Assembly (NCBI RefSeq): GCF_903652925.1 | Contig: NZ_CAHLAR010000004.1 | Span: forward strand, 310,001-374,000 | Direction of reading: 5' to 3' | Origin: Achromobacter anxifer | GTDB lineage: Bacteria; Pseudomonadota; Gammaproteobacteria; Burkholderiales; Burkholderiaceae_B | DNA: 64,000 bases | Part shown: one piece after another, positions 36,959-45,477 of the stretch | Numbering within the stretch: the first letter of the stretch is position 1 | How the letters are laid out: every line of letters begins with the position of its first letter | Notes under the pieces: model-generated | Database searches by the model: none | What the model saw: the letters and a program-made list of their open reading frames with translations, nothing else | What the model was told of the DNA's origin: nothing | Program-made: the position numbers and the translations under genes

Positions 36959-39952
36959 ATGCTGACCAAGCGAGACCGAGTGGCGCTGCCCTGGACGGAC
37001 ACGCTTGCCCGCCTGGAGGATGAACGCATCATGCTGCAGCGCATAGCCGCCGGCATGCCGCTGGGCGAGGTGCTGGAACACGTGCTGCACGCGATCGAGG
37101 CCCAATCCAGCGTGGAATTACGGACATCGATAGCGCTGGTGGACGAGACCGGCTGTTTCCTGGTGCATGGAGCCGCGCCCAGCCTGCCGGCGGCATACAA
37201 CGCCGCCGTGCGCAAGGTGCCCATCGAGGCCGGCACGGCATCCTGGGGGGCGGCGGCCTACACGGGCAATCCGGTATACGTGGAAGACATCGCCTCGCAT
37301 CCGGGCTGGGACCAATGGCGGGACCTTGCGTTGGCGCATGGCCTGCGCGCCTGCTGGTCGACGCCGATCAAGGCGCCCGACGGACGCCTGCTGGGCGTGT
37401 TCTCAAACTACTACGGCCTGGCGCGCTCGCCGTCCGGCCACGACATCGATGCCATCGCGCTGGTCACGCGCAGCGCTGCCCTGGCGATCGAACGCCATCT
37501 GACGGAACAAGCGCTGCGCCATAGCGGCGAGCGCTGGCGCGCCATGTTCGAGGGCATGCAGGAGGCGTTTTTCCTCAGCGAGGCGCTGCTCGACGATGCC
37601 GGCCGCATCGTCGATTTCCGTTTCCTGGAAGTGAATCCCGCCTTCGAGCGCCAGACGGGCATGAAGGAAGGCGACACCCTGGGCCATACCCTGCGTGAAA
37701 TGATCCCGGGCGTGCCTGGGCAGATCATGGATACCTTCGCCCAGGTGGTGCAAACGGGCGAGCCTACCCAGTTCGAGTTCATGGTGCCAGCTCCCAAGGA
37801 AGCCTGGTATGAAGCGCGCGCCCGCAAGGACGGTCCCGGCAGAATGATGGCGCTGTTCCTGGACGTCACGGCGCGCAAGACGGCGGAAGCGGAATTGTGG
37901 GAGGGGCAGCACCGCAAGAACTACCTGGCCGCGCTGGGCGACCGCATGCGTGAACTGCACCGTCAGGAGGACATCGAGCAGGCCGCCTGCGAAGGCCTAT
38001 GCCAGCATCTGGCGCTGAGCCAGGTTGCGGTGCTGGATGCCGAGAGCGAGAGCCAGCCGCCCGCCGTTTCTTCGGCCTGGCCTCCCGGCCCGACGCTTGC
38101 CGGACAGCCGCCGCATACGCTGGGGGACGACTATCAGGCGGCGTTGCGCCAGGGGCGCACAACGTACCTGGCCCCCTTGCTCGGAGAAGCGGGTGGCGAG
38201 ATCCGCCCATGGGCGATCGTGGTGCCGTTGCGGCGCTGGGGCAGGCAGGGAGGGGCGTTGCTGGCATGCCCTTCGGCGGACAGCCGTCTCAAAGGGAGCG
38301 ACATCGCCTTCATCGAGGACGTGGCCGAACGCATGTGCGGCGCCGTCGAGCGTTCGCAATACGCGCGCACGCTGGAGCAACGCGTCGAACGCGCAATCGC
38401 CGAACGCGACAGGATCTGGCGCCTGTCGCCGGAGCTGCTGGCGGTGATCGACCGGCAAGGGCGGTTTGTCAGCGTCAACCCGGCGGTGCGCCTCATCCTG
38501 GGCTGGACGCCCGATCAGTTCATGGGCATGGAGCTTGGCGAACTGGTCCATCCGGACGATCTGACGCCAACCTTGGCTGCCTGGAGCTGGGCTTCGGGCG
38601 ATGTGGGGCCGCGCCCTGGCGCCAGGCACCTCGAGAACCGGATGATCAAGCGCGACGGCAGCTATTGCTGGATTACCTGGAGCATGTCCTGGGCGCAGGA
38701 CAGCCTGTACGTCACCGGACGGGACGACACGGATCTGAAGCAACAGGCCGAGGCCCTGCGCGATACCGAGAATGCCCTGCGGCAGTCGCAAAAAATGGAA
38801 GCGGTGGGACGGCTGACCGGCGGCATCGCCCACGACTTCAACAATATGCTGCAAGGGATCTCCGGCGCCCTGTACCTGGTTCAGCGCAAGGTCACGGCGG
38901 GCGCGCCGGAGCAGGCCTTGCGCTTCGTCGAGGTGGCCATGGATTCGGCCAACCGGGCGGCGCACCTGACGCAGCGGCTGCTGACCTTCTCGCGCCGCCA
39001 GCCCATCGATCCGAAGCCGTTCTGCGTGGCTTCCGCGCTGCAATCCATGGTGGCCTTGTTCCACCGCTACACCGGCGAACGGGTGGATCTGCGGCTGGAG
39101 CTGCAGCCGGAATTGTGGACCGTGCGCTGCGACAAGAACCAGTTCGAGAACGCCATGCTGAACCTGGTGATCAACGCCTGCGACGCCATGCCGAATGGCG
39201 GCGCGTTGACGGTCACGGCGCGCAACGTCGAACCGCAAGACCCGTTGTTGCTGCAATGCGCCAGCGAGCATGCCGGACGCTTCGTGGAGGTCGCGGTGCA
39301 AGACGCAGGCTGCGGCATGACGCCCGATGTGCTGGCCCACGCCTTCGATCCTTTCTACACCACCAAACCCCTGGGCCAGGGCACCGGCTTGGGACTGTCC
39401 ATGATCTACGGCTTTGCGAAACAAGCCGGCGGCGCGGCAGGCCTGGAGAGCGCGGTGGACGTGGGAACCACGGTGAGGCTGTTCCTGCCGCGCTACGACG
39501 GTCTGCCCGAAAGCGCGCCGCACGGAGAGCTTGCGCCGGCGGCCGCGCCCGGCGCCGCGCGCAAGGAAGCGGTCCTGGTGGTGGAAGACGACGCGAACGT
39601 GCGCGAGATGGTGCGCGAATGCCTGGCGGAACTCGGCCTGGAAGTGCTGACCGCGGAGGATGGCGAGGCGGGACTTGAACTGGTCCAGTCCGACCGCGGC
39701 ATCGACCTGCTTGTCACGGATGTGGGATTGCCGGGAATCAACGGCCGGCAGTTGGCAGATGCGGCGCGGGTGGCACGCCCCGGCCTGCGCGTGCTGCTGA
39801 TGACGGGCTACGCGGAAAGCGCGGCGCGCAGCCAGGGTTTCCTGGAACAGGGACTGGAGCTGATCGTGAAGCCTTTTCAGCTCGACAAGCTGTCCGATCG
39901 CGTGCAACGGATGCTGGATACGGGACCGCGCGGCGCCAGCCAGGACGACTAG
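36959..39952 (+). CDS. Hybrid sensor histidine kinase (GAF-PAS-GAF-PAS-HisKA-HATPase-REC)
   Basis: A 997-residue soluble kinase with no membrane segment. Order: GAF-like (about 20-170, with ETGCFLVHGAAPSLPAAYN), PAS (about 180-300), second GAF-like region (about 320-455), PAS (about 485-590, IDRQGRFVSVNPAVRLILGW), HisKA with phospho-acceptor His625 in GGIAHDFNNMLQGISG, HATPase (N box NLVINACDAMPNGG, FDPFYTTK, GTGLGLSMIYGF) and a C-terminal receiver with Asp921. It probably senses a cytoplasmic signal and may feed the sigma-54 response regulator 2.8 kb downstream. The stop codon is the first element of a dispersed repeat. Confidence 0.92.
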   Translation: MLTKRDRVALPWTDTLARLEDERIMLQRIAAGMPLGEVLEHVLHAIEAQSSVELRTSIALVDETGCFLVHGAAPSLPAAYNAAVRKVPIEAGTASWGAAAYTGNPVYVEDIASHPGWDQWRDLALAHGLRACWSTPIKAPDGRLLGVFSNYYGLARSPSGHDIDAIALVTRSAALAIERHLTEQALRHSGERWRAMFEGMQEAFFLSEALLDDAGRIVDFRFLEVNPAFERQTGMKEGDTLGHTLREMIPGVPGQIMDTFAQVVQTGEPTQFEFMVPAPKEAWYEARARKDGPGRMMALFLDVTARKTAEAELWEGQHRKNYLAALGDRMRELHRQEDIEQAACEGLCQHLALSQVAVLDAESESQPPAVSSAWPPGPTLAGQPPHTLGDDYQAALRQGRTTYLAPLLGEAGGEIRPWAIVVPLRRWGRQGGALLACPSADSRLKGSDIAFIEDVAERMCGAVERSQYARTLEQRVERAIAERDRIWRLSPELLAVIDRQGRFVSVNPAVRLILGWTPDQFMGMELGELVHPDDLTPTLAAWSWASGDVGPRPGARHLENRMIKRDGSYCWITWSMSWAQDSLYVTGRDDTDLKQQAEALRDTENALRQSQKMEAVGRLTGGIAHDFNNMLQGISGALYLVQRKVTAGAPEQALRFVEVAMDSANRAAHLTQRLLTFSRRQPIDPKPFCVASALQSMVALFHRYTGERVDLRLELQPELWTVRCDKNQFENAMLNLVINACDAMPNGGALTVTARNVEPQDPLLLQCASEHAGRFVEVAVQDAGCGMTPDVLAHAFDPFYTTKPLGQGTGLGLSMIYGFAKQAGGAAGLESAVDVGTTVRLFLPRYDGLPESAPHGELAPAAAPGAARKEAVLVVEDDANVREMVRECLAELGLEVLTAEDGEAGLELVQSDRGIDLLVTDVGLPGINGRQLADAARVARPGLRVLLMTGYAESAARSQGFLEQGLELIVKPFQLDKLSDRVQRMLDTGPRGASQDD

Positions 39953-39993
39953 GGCTTGTTCAAACTGAAACAAGCCTCGCACTGGTCTTAATG
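39951..39993. repeat. Dispersed 43-bp repeat, copy 1
   Basis: About 81% identical (35 of 43) to 53109-53151. It contains the inverted repeat GGCTTGTT-N8-AACAAGCC (39953-39976), then the stop codon of the minus-strand rpoN. Both copies lie between convergent genes with the minus-strand stop at the same position, so the element works as a shared 3' end or terminator. Confidence 0.7.
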
Positions 39994-41427
39994 ACGGCGC
40001 CGCAATTCCGCAGGAGGCACGCGCAATTGGCCGCGATACTTCGACACCGTGCGGCGCGCCAGAAGTATCCCGTTGGCGGCCAGTTGCTGGGTCAGGGTGA
40101 CATCGGATAGCGGCATCGCCGGGTCCTCGGCCTCGACCATTTCCTTGATCAAGGCGCGCACCGCGGTGGCGGAGCATGAGCCGCCGGTATCCGTCGCCAG
40201 TTCGCGGGAGAAGAAGTGGCGGAATTCGAAAACCCCGCGGGGCGTCACCATGTATTTGCCGATGGTGGCCCGCGACACGGTGGATTCATGCATGTCCAGA
40301 TCGTCGGCCACCTCGCGCAGCATCAGCGGCCGCAAGGCGACGTCGCCATACTCGAAAAACGTCTGCTGGCGCTTGACGATGGCTTCCGCCACGCGCTGGA
40401 TCGTGACGTAGCGTTGTTCGACGTTGCGCACGAGCCAGCGGGCTTCCTGCAACTCCTGGGCCATGGGACTGCGGTCGTTGAGCCGCGCCCGCCTGAACAG
40501 TTCGGCATAGGTCTGGTGCAGCCGCGCCTGCGGCATGGCGTTGCGGTTGGGCAGCACGCGCCAGCGCGATTGCCACTTGTCGACGAACACGTCGGGAACC
40601 ACGTAGATGGGCGCATCGGCGCTATACCGGCCGCCAGGCTTGGGGTCAAGGCTGCGGATCAGCGCGCAGGCCTCGCGCAATGCGTCCTCGCTGCAACCCA
40701 GCTTCTGGCGCAGGCCCGGGCTATCGTTCCTGGCCAGCCGATCGAGCTGTTCCTGCACGATCCGCATTGCCAGGGCGCGGATATCTTCCTGCAGGCCCGT
40801 GGCCGCCGCCAGCTGCAGCGACAGGCATTCCGCGAGGTCGCGCGCAGCCAATCCGGGCACGTCGAGTTGCTGCACCAGGCGCAGCGCCGTCCGCCATTCG
40901 CTCTCGTCGGGCATCGCGCCGGTCTCGCCGCGCGCGTCGCCCCACAGGCTTTCCATGGGGACCCGCAGGTAGCCGTCCTCGTCCAATGCGTCGACGATGT
41001 ATTCCGCCAGGCGGCGGTCGCGCGCTTCCAGCTTGTAGTTGCCCAACTCCTGGGACAGGCGCTGGTTCAGCGATAGCGTCGACGCGACCCAGAGCGTCTG
41101 ATCGCGGTCCGCGCCATCCCCTTGGCCGCGCGTCGGGTAGTCACCGGAGTAGGCGGGCGCGTCGGCGGGTTGCGGCTCCGGCGGAGTCGCGGATTCCGGC
41201 TCGACCGGCATGGCTTCATCCGAAGCAGGGGAGAGGTCTCCCGCGGCTGGCGCCTGCTCGGCGTCCTGCTCGTCGGCGTCCTCCAGGAACGGATTGTTGG
41301 CCAAGGCCTGCTCGACGGCCGTGGTGAACTCCAGCGCGGACATCTGCAGCAGCTTGATCGACTGTTGCAGGCGAGGCGCCAGCGTCATTTGCTGGCGCAT
41401 GCGCAATTCTTGCGTGGGGTAGGCCAA
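39988..41427 (-). CDS. rpoN: RNA polymerase sigma-54 factor, probable second copy
   Basis: Region I is Gln/Leu-rich (MTLAPRLQQSIKLLQMSALE), an acidic linker follows, then the core-binding region, the helix-turn-helix (LREVADDLDMHESTVSRATI) and the RpoN box ARRTVSKYRG near the C-terminus. The start chosen is TTG at 41427, with AGGAG six bases upstream; it gives 479 residues. A GTG at 41478 lies upstream of the inferred transcription start. The usual lptB, hpf and ptsN neighbours are missing, so this is probably a second rpoN. A near-perfect -24/-12 promoter precedes it, implying positive autoregulation. Confidence 0.93.
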   Translation of the reverse strand: MAYPTQELRMRQQMTLAPRLQQSIKLLQMSALEFTTAVEQALANNPFLEDADEQDAEQAPAAGDLSPASDEAMPVEPESATPPEPQPADAPAYSGDYPTRGQGDGADRDQTLWVASTLSLNQRLSQELGNYKLEARDRRLAEYIVDALDEDGYLRVPMESLWGDARGETGAMPDESEWRTALRLVQQLDVPGLAARDLAECLSLQLAAATGLQEDIRALAMRIVQEQLDRLARNDSPGLRQKLGCSEDALREACALIRSLDPKPGGRYSADAPIYVVPDVFVDKWQSRWRVLPNRNAMPQARLHQTYAELFRRARLNDRSPMAQELQEARWLVRNVEQRYVTIQRVAEAIVKRQQTFFEYGDVALRPLMLREVADDLDMHESTVSRATIGKYMVTPRGVFEFRHFFSRELATDTGGSCSATAVRALIKEMVEAEDPAMPLSDVTLTQQLAANGILLARRTVSKYRGQLRVPPAELRRRH

Positions 41428-41478
41428 TCCGATCTCCTGGTTGCGTGGCACCGGCGCGGTGCCTGTTCTTGTATGCAC

Positions 41479-41493
41479 GCAAAGATCGTGCCA
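41479..41493 (-). promoter_or_regulatory. Sigma-54 promoter of rpoN (TGGCACG-N4-TTGC)
   Basis: On the minus strand the sequence reads TGGCACGATCTTTGC, a complete match to the -24/-12 consensus with GG and GC ten bases apart. The predicted start of transcription, near 41467, is about 40 bases before the TTG start of rpoN and downstream of the alternative GTG. Confidence 0.8.
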
Positions 41494-41597
41494 AGTACTC
41501 CGGCGGGCCGGACGGCGGCCCAGCCCGCGCAGACCAGGCTCACTATTACAAAAGGATGGTAAGAACTGCCTTCCTGCGCCTGGAGCGGAACGGCGCT

Positions 41598-42608
41598 TCA
41601 GGACTGGACCGGAGGCCGCTCGTCCTTGTCGTATTCCTCCAGCCGGTTGTAGAGGGTCTTCAGACTGAGGCCCAGCGTCTCGGCGGCAATGCGCTTGTCG
41701 CCCGCGTGATGCGCCAGCGTCGCCAGGATGAACGCGCGCTGCGCTTCGGCCAGCGGCATGCCGACAGGCAGCGTCAGGGCGCCATCGCGCAGCAGCGCCC
41801 GCCGCTCGTCCCGCATCCCGGCCGGCAGATCAGTTTCCAGTTCGCCATCGGCCAGGATGTATGCGCGCTGCACCGCGTTGCGCAACTCGCGCACATTGCC
41901 GGGCCAGTCGTGCCGGGAGATCGCTTCCAGCATGCGCAGGGAGAAAGCCTTCCGCGTACCGTTCGCCTCGTTCAAGGTATCCAGGAACCAGTGCGCCAGC
42001 ATCAGCGCGTCGTCGCCGCGTTCGCGCAGGGCGGGCACCCGCAGAGGGATCACCAGCAGGCGATGCAGGAAGTCCTGGCGCAGCCTGCCTTCGGCGACCG
42101 AGGCGTGCGGATCGCGGTTGCTGGCGCAGATGATGCGCACATTGGCGCGCAGGAGATCGGAGCCGCCCACGCGCTGGTAGGTGCCGGCCTCCAGCACGCG
42201 TAGGAAATTGACCTGGAGGTCCGGCGGCATCTCAGTGACCTCGTCCAGGAACAGGGTGCCGCCGCTGGCGTATTCGAAGTAGCCGGCGTTCTGGGCGATC
42301 GCACCGGTAAAGCTGCCTTTTTCATGACCGAACAGTTCGGCATGCGCCAGGCTGCCGCTGATGGCGCCGCAATTCACGGCCACGAAGGGCTGCTCCCGCC
42401 GTTCACTGGCGTCATGGATCGCGCGGGCCACGATCTCCTTGCCGGTTCCGCTTTCGCCCACGATGAAGACGCTGGCGTCCGTGGCCGCGGCCAGTTGCAA
42501 TTGCGCGCCAAGCTTGCGCATCACCGGGGACAGGCCGGGCGCGTCCAGAAGCTCGTCGGCAGGCGCGGGCGCCTCTACGCTTGCGGTCCTGGTGCTGCGG
42601 TTCGGCAT
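41598..42608 (-). CDS. Sigma-54 activator without a receiver domain (PspF-like layout)
   Basis: A 336-residue enhancer-binding protein: about 25 disordered residues, an AAA+ domain and a Fis-type helix-turn-helix. Visible are GESGTGKE (Walker A), FGHEKGSFTGA (sigma-54-contacting loop, GSFTGA rather than GAFTGA), GGTLFLDEV (Walker B), the Arg fingers region and WPGNVREL. The HTH ([19 protein letters not shown]) is almost the same as that of the neighbouring response regulator. Without a regulatory domain it should be active when made, or held by a partner protein. ATG at 42608 has AGGAA at good spacing. Confidence 0.92.
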   Translation of the reverse strand: MPNRSTRTASVEAPAPADELLDAPGLSPVMRKLGAQLQLAAATDASVFIVGESGTGKEIVARAIHDASERREQPFVAVNCGAISGSLAHAELFGHEKGSFTGAIAQNAGYFEYASGGTLFLDEVTEMPPDLQVNFLRVLEAGTYQRVGGSDLLRANVRIICASNRDPHASVAEGRLRQDFLHRLLVIPLRVPALRERGDDALMLAHWFLDTLNEANGTRKAFSLRMLEAISRHDWPGNVRELRNAVQRAYILADGELETDLPAGMRDERRALLRDGALTLPVGMPLAEAQRAFILATLAHHAGDKRIAAETLGLSLKTLYNRLEEYDKDERPPVQS

Positions 42609-42791
42609 ATCGATTCCTTGGCCCCGCAGGGCCATGAGGGTCCTTCCATGCTAGAAGGCGCGGACAGAAGGGTATGCGACGATTTGCAAGCATTCGAAAA
42701 TGTTCATCGAAAGTGTCGGGCATCTGCCCATGCGCCGCCCGCAATCGCTATGCTGGACCTCTTACCGCAACATCCGCGACACGGAGCAAGC

Positions 42792-44405
42792 ATGCCTCAT
42801 CTGCTGATCGTTGACGATGATCCCGCGATCCGGGAAACCCTGGCCGAGCTGGGCCGCGAAAGCGGCTTTTCGGTGGCCCTGGCCGCAAGCGTCAAGGACG
42901 CGCTGATCCAGCTGGACCGGCATGCGCCCGATCTGGTGCTGACCGATATCCGCCTGCCGGAAGGCAGCGGTATGGACATTTTCAAGAACGAAGCCGCCGC
43001 CAGCGCGGAAGTGGTGGTGATGACGGGTCACGGCACCGTCGACAACGCGGTGCAGGCGCTGCGCCTGGGCGCCACCGATTATTTGGTCAAGCCCATCTGC
43101 ATGGAGCGCCTGAACGGCATTCTCGCGCGAGTCAGCGCGAGTTCAGGCAGCGATCTGCGCGGCGCGCCGTTCGAGGAACCCGGACGCTACGGCAAGATGT
43201 ACGGCGCGTCCGCCTGCATGCAGGATCTTTACCGCCAGATCGGGCGCGTAGCGCCCACCAACGTCACGACGCTGCTGATAGGCGAAAGCGGAACGGGCAA
43301 GGAGTTGGCGGCCCACGCCATCCACGAGCTCAGTGCGCGCCGTCAGCGGCCGCTGATCGCGGTGAACTGCGGCGCGATCTCTCCCAACCTGATCGAAAGC
43401 GAGATGTTCGGCCACGAACGTGGCAGCTTCACGGGCGCCGACCGGCAGCACAAAGGCTATTTCGAGCGCGCCGACGGCGGCACGCTGTTTCTGGACGAAG
43501 TCACCGAAATGCCGCTCGACCTGCAGGTCAAGCTCTTGCGCGTGCTCGAAACCGGGCAGTTCATGCGCGTGGGCACCAACCGCGAAATCGCGTGCGACAT
43601 CCGGATCATCGCGGCCACCAATCGCGATCCCGAGCAGGCCGTGCGGGAAGGCAAGCTGCGCGAGGACCTCTATTACCGCCTGAGCGTTTTTCCGATCAAG
43701 TTACCCGCGCTGCGCGAGCGCGGCGACGATATCCTCTTTCTGGCCAACCGATTCCTGGAGGCGCTGAACCAGGAGTCAGGAAAGAGCAAGGCGTTCTCGC
43801 CGCGCGCGGTCGAGGCGCTCCAGCAGCATGCCTGGCCGGGCAATGTGCGGGAACTCAAGAACTATGTGCGCCGCGCCTTCATCATGGCGGACGGCGACAG
43901 CCTGGACGCCGAAATGCTGACGCCGCGGGTGTCGCCCGCGGCCGACGGAGAAGGCGGGCACGTCAACGTCCCGGTGGGAGAAACGCTGGCGGAAGCGGAC
44001 CGGCGCCTGATCCTGGCGACGCTGGAGCGCTGCAACGGCGTCAAGAAGCAGGCGGCCACCGTGCTCGGCATCAGTCCCAAGACGCTCTACAACCGGCTTG
44101 AGGAATATGCCGCGTCCGGCCTCAAGCCTGTGGCAGCGACACCGTTGGACCTCAAGGAGACCGTCATGGCAAGCAAGCAGGCAGACAAGAGCAAGGTGGA
44201 AACGGATCGTGCGCAACCCAAGGCCAATGCGCCGCGCACGGAAACGGAAGCTGCGCACCGCAGCGGCCAGTTCGGCGCGGACAAGCCCGGCTCGGGGCAA
44301 CAACCGGCCGCGCCCCGACGCGAGTCGGACAAGAAGCCCAACGACAAGGGCGCTCCGTATGAGGAAGGCGGCCAGTACCCAGGCAAGCGCCCGGCCGACA
44401 AATAG
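42792..44405 (+). CDS. NtrC-family sigma-54 response regulator with an added hydrophilic tail
   Basis: A 537-residue protein. The receiver (about 3-115) has [13 protein letters not shown], Asp52 and KPI; the AAA+ domain (about 135-370) has GESGTGKE at 164-171, GSFTGA at 211-216, GGTLFLDEV and WPGNVREL; the Fis HTH ends at [10 protein letters not shown] near residue 440. The last 100 residues are unusual: a disordered Lys/Pro/Gln/Asp-rich tail with no match to NtrC proteins. A strong internal ribosome site and ATG at 44166 suggest that part of this tail is also made as a separate small protein. Divergent from the receiver-less activator. Confidence 0.92.
   Translation: MPHLLIVDDDPAIRETLAELGRESGFSVALAASVKDALIQLDRHAPDLVLTDIRLPEGSGMDIFKNEAAASAEVVVMTGHGTVDNAVQALRLGATDYLVKPICMERLNGILARVSASSGSDLRGAPFEEPGRYGKMYGASACMQDLYRQIGRVAPTNVTTLLIGESGTGKELAAHAIHELSARRQRPLIAVNCGAISPNLIESEMFGHERGSFTGADRQHKGYFERADGGTLFLDEVTEMPLDLQVKLLRVLETGQFMRVGTNREIACDIRIIAATNRDPEQAVREGKLREDLYYRLSVFPIKLPALRERGDDILFLANRFLEALNQESGKSKAFSPRAVEALQQHAWPGNVRELKNYVRRAFIMADGDSLDAEMLTPRVSPAADGEGGHVNVPVGETLAEADRRLILATLERCNGVKKQAATVLGISPKTLYNRLEEYAASGLKPVAATPLDLKETVMASKQADKSKVETDRAQPKANAPRTETEAAHRSGQFGADKPGSGQQPAAPRRESDKKPNDKGAPYEEGGQYPGKRPADK
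44166..44405 (+). CDS. Small hydrophilic protein nested in frame at the end of the response regulator gene
   Basis: An AAGGAG site at 44154-44159 stands six bases before an in-frame ATG at 44166, better than the ribosome site of the host gene. Initiation there would give a 79-residue, highly charged, probably disordered protein ([20 protein letters not shown], ending [15 protein letters not shown]). The response regulator homology ends at about residue 445, just before this start, so the two may once have been separate genes whose stop codon was lost. Composition is like the small proteins at 50237 and 57587. Separate expression is inferred. Confidence 0.55.
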   Translation: MASKQADKSKVETDRAQPKANAPRTETEAAHRSGQFGADKPGSGQQPAAPRRESDKKPNDKGAPYEEGGQYPGKRPADK

Positions 44406-44418
44406 CGGCCGTCGCGCC

Positions 44419-44703
44419 TCAGTCTGGCGCTTCACCCAGCCGGAACAGCAAGACCACGCTGTACAGCGCCGCCAATCCGATCAGTCCGTAGACACAGCGG
44501 GTAGCCGCCGCCCACGGCAGAACCCGGGCGAAGACGTCCAGGTCCACGGCGGCGATCAAGCCGGAATTCAGGCCTCCGGCCACGACGGCGATCAGCGCCG
44601 ACCAATCCAGGACCGAGAGACTGCGCGCGTCGAGCAGCGTTGATGATGGGGCGGTTTCTTCTTCCGCCTCGGAAAAAGCTTCGTTGTTGCCGGGCATGTC
44701 CAT
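44419..44703 (-). CDS. DUF378 small membrane protein
   Basis: A 94-residue protein with an acidic, Glu-rich N-terminus (about 1-30) and two membrane helices: LDWSALIAVVAGGLNSGLIA and ATRCVYGLIGLAALYSVVLL. The pattern of W-x-A-L-I, GGLN-x-G-L and R-x-VY-x-L-IGLAALY is the DUF378 signature (YuzA family). Function unknown. ATG at 44703 has AGGAA upstream. It is read from the minus-strand arm of a mirror-image pair of sigma-54 promoters. Confidence 0.85.
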   Translation of the reverse strand: MDMPGNNEAFSEAEEETAPSSTLLDARSLSVLDWSALIAVVAGGLNSGLIAAVDLDVFARVLPWAAATRCVYGLIGLAALYSVVLLFRLGEAPD

Positions 44704-44785
44704 GCGGGTTTCCTCTTCGCGGGATGTCAGGGGCGGGACTGCGGATGGGCTGCCTGCGCATTCCGCGCAAGACCACAGCACCCAT

Positions 44786-44823
44786 AGCAAGCGCCATGCC
44801 CATGGGCAGGCATGGCGCTTGCT
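44786..44823. promoter_or_regulatory. Mirror-image pair of sigma-54 promoters forming a 15-bp inverted repeat
   Basis: AGCAAGCGCCATGCC and GGCATGGCGCTTGCT (44786-44800 and 44809-44823) are perfect inverted arms around an 8-bp loop. Each arm, read outward, is a -24/-12 element GGCATG-N4-TTGC. The plus-strand promoter faces the gene at 44859 (predicted start about 44834) and the minus-strand one faces DUF378 (about 44775). The repeat could also form a strong hairpin. Confidence 0.7.
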
Positions 44824-44858
44824 GCCGACAAGGCCAATGACCGACGCGGGAGTACGCA

Positions 44859-45449
44859 ATGTCCTTGATCGTTGCCGCCAGATTCGACACCTTCGACCAG
44901 GCCGCCACGGCGGCCCACAAGCTATGCGACGAGGGGTTCACCGAAGACGACATCCATACCTTCTACATCAATACGGCGGGCGAGCACGCGCGCTTTCCCA
45001 TCGGCGGAGACCGCGTGGCCGACCCCGATGCCAAGGGCGGCCATTTTGGCGCCGTGGCGGGCGCCTCGGGCCTGGGCCTGGCATTTGCGCTGTTGGGCGG
45101 GCTGATTGCCGCGCGCGTCGGCGCATCGGTGCTGATCGTCATCGCAGCCGCGGGCGTCGGCGCGTACCTGGGGGCATTGGCGGGCGCGCTCTGGGTGGTG
45201 GGACGAGGCCGCCGCAGGCCTGGGGCCTTGCTGGAGCCCAATGAGGTCCATCCCGATGTGCGTCAGGCTGGCGTCATGCTGGCGTTGCATGTGCCGCCCG
45301 AGCGCGACGCGCTGGCCAGGAGCGTGTTGAAGGCGGCGGGCGGGCAGGACATCGAACGCGCGCAGGGCCGCTGGTTGAATGGCAAATGGGAAGATTTCGA
45401 CCCCCTGATTCCGCCCCGGCGCGTGGATGCGCCGACGATGGCGAACTAG
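44859..45449 (+). CDS. Glycine-zipper membrane protein (general-stress-like)
   Basis: A 196-residue protein. An N-terminal domain (MSLIVAARFDTFDQAATAAH, with LCDEGFTEDDIHTFYIN) resembles the DUF1269/YflT-type general stress fold, followed by two Gly/Ala-rich membrane helices with glycine-zipper spacing (about 62-115, GAVAGASGLGLAFALLGGLI) and a cytoplasmic tail that again has a ferredoxin-like pattern. ATG has GGGAG six bases upstream. The predicted sigma-54 start is 25 bases ahead. Likely cotranscribed with the DUF4142 gene. Confidence 0.8.
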   Translation: MSLIVAARFDTFDQAATAAHKLCDEGFTEDDIHTFYINTAGEHARFPIGGDRVADPDAKGGHFGAVAGASGLGLAFALLGGLIAARVGASVLIVIAAAGVGAYLGALAGALWVVGRGRRRPGALLEPNEVHPDVRQAGVMLALHVPPERDALARSVLKAAGGQDIERAQGRWLNGKWEDFDPLIPPRRVDAPTMAN

Positions 45450-45477
45450 GAATGGGCGATCGTCCCGGGAGACAAGG

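Noticed and set aside
37997-40177. A 726-codon frame opposite the hybrid kinase
   Set aside because: Shadow of the kinase frame, low-complexity composition, no motif and no ribosome site.
41428-41478. N-terminal extension of RpoN from the GTG at 41478
   Set aside because: It has no ribosome site and would start upstream of the inferred transcription start; region I of RpoN begins after the TTG at 41427, which has AGGAG at ideal spacing.
42741-42754. A sigma-54-like element facing the receiver-less activator (AGCATAGCGATTGC on the minus strand)
   Set aside because: The first G of the essential GG is missing, so it was not counted.
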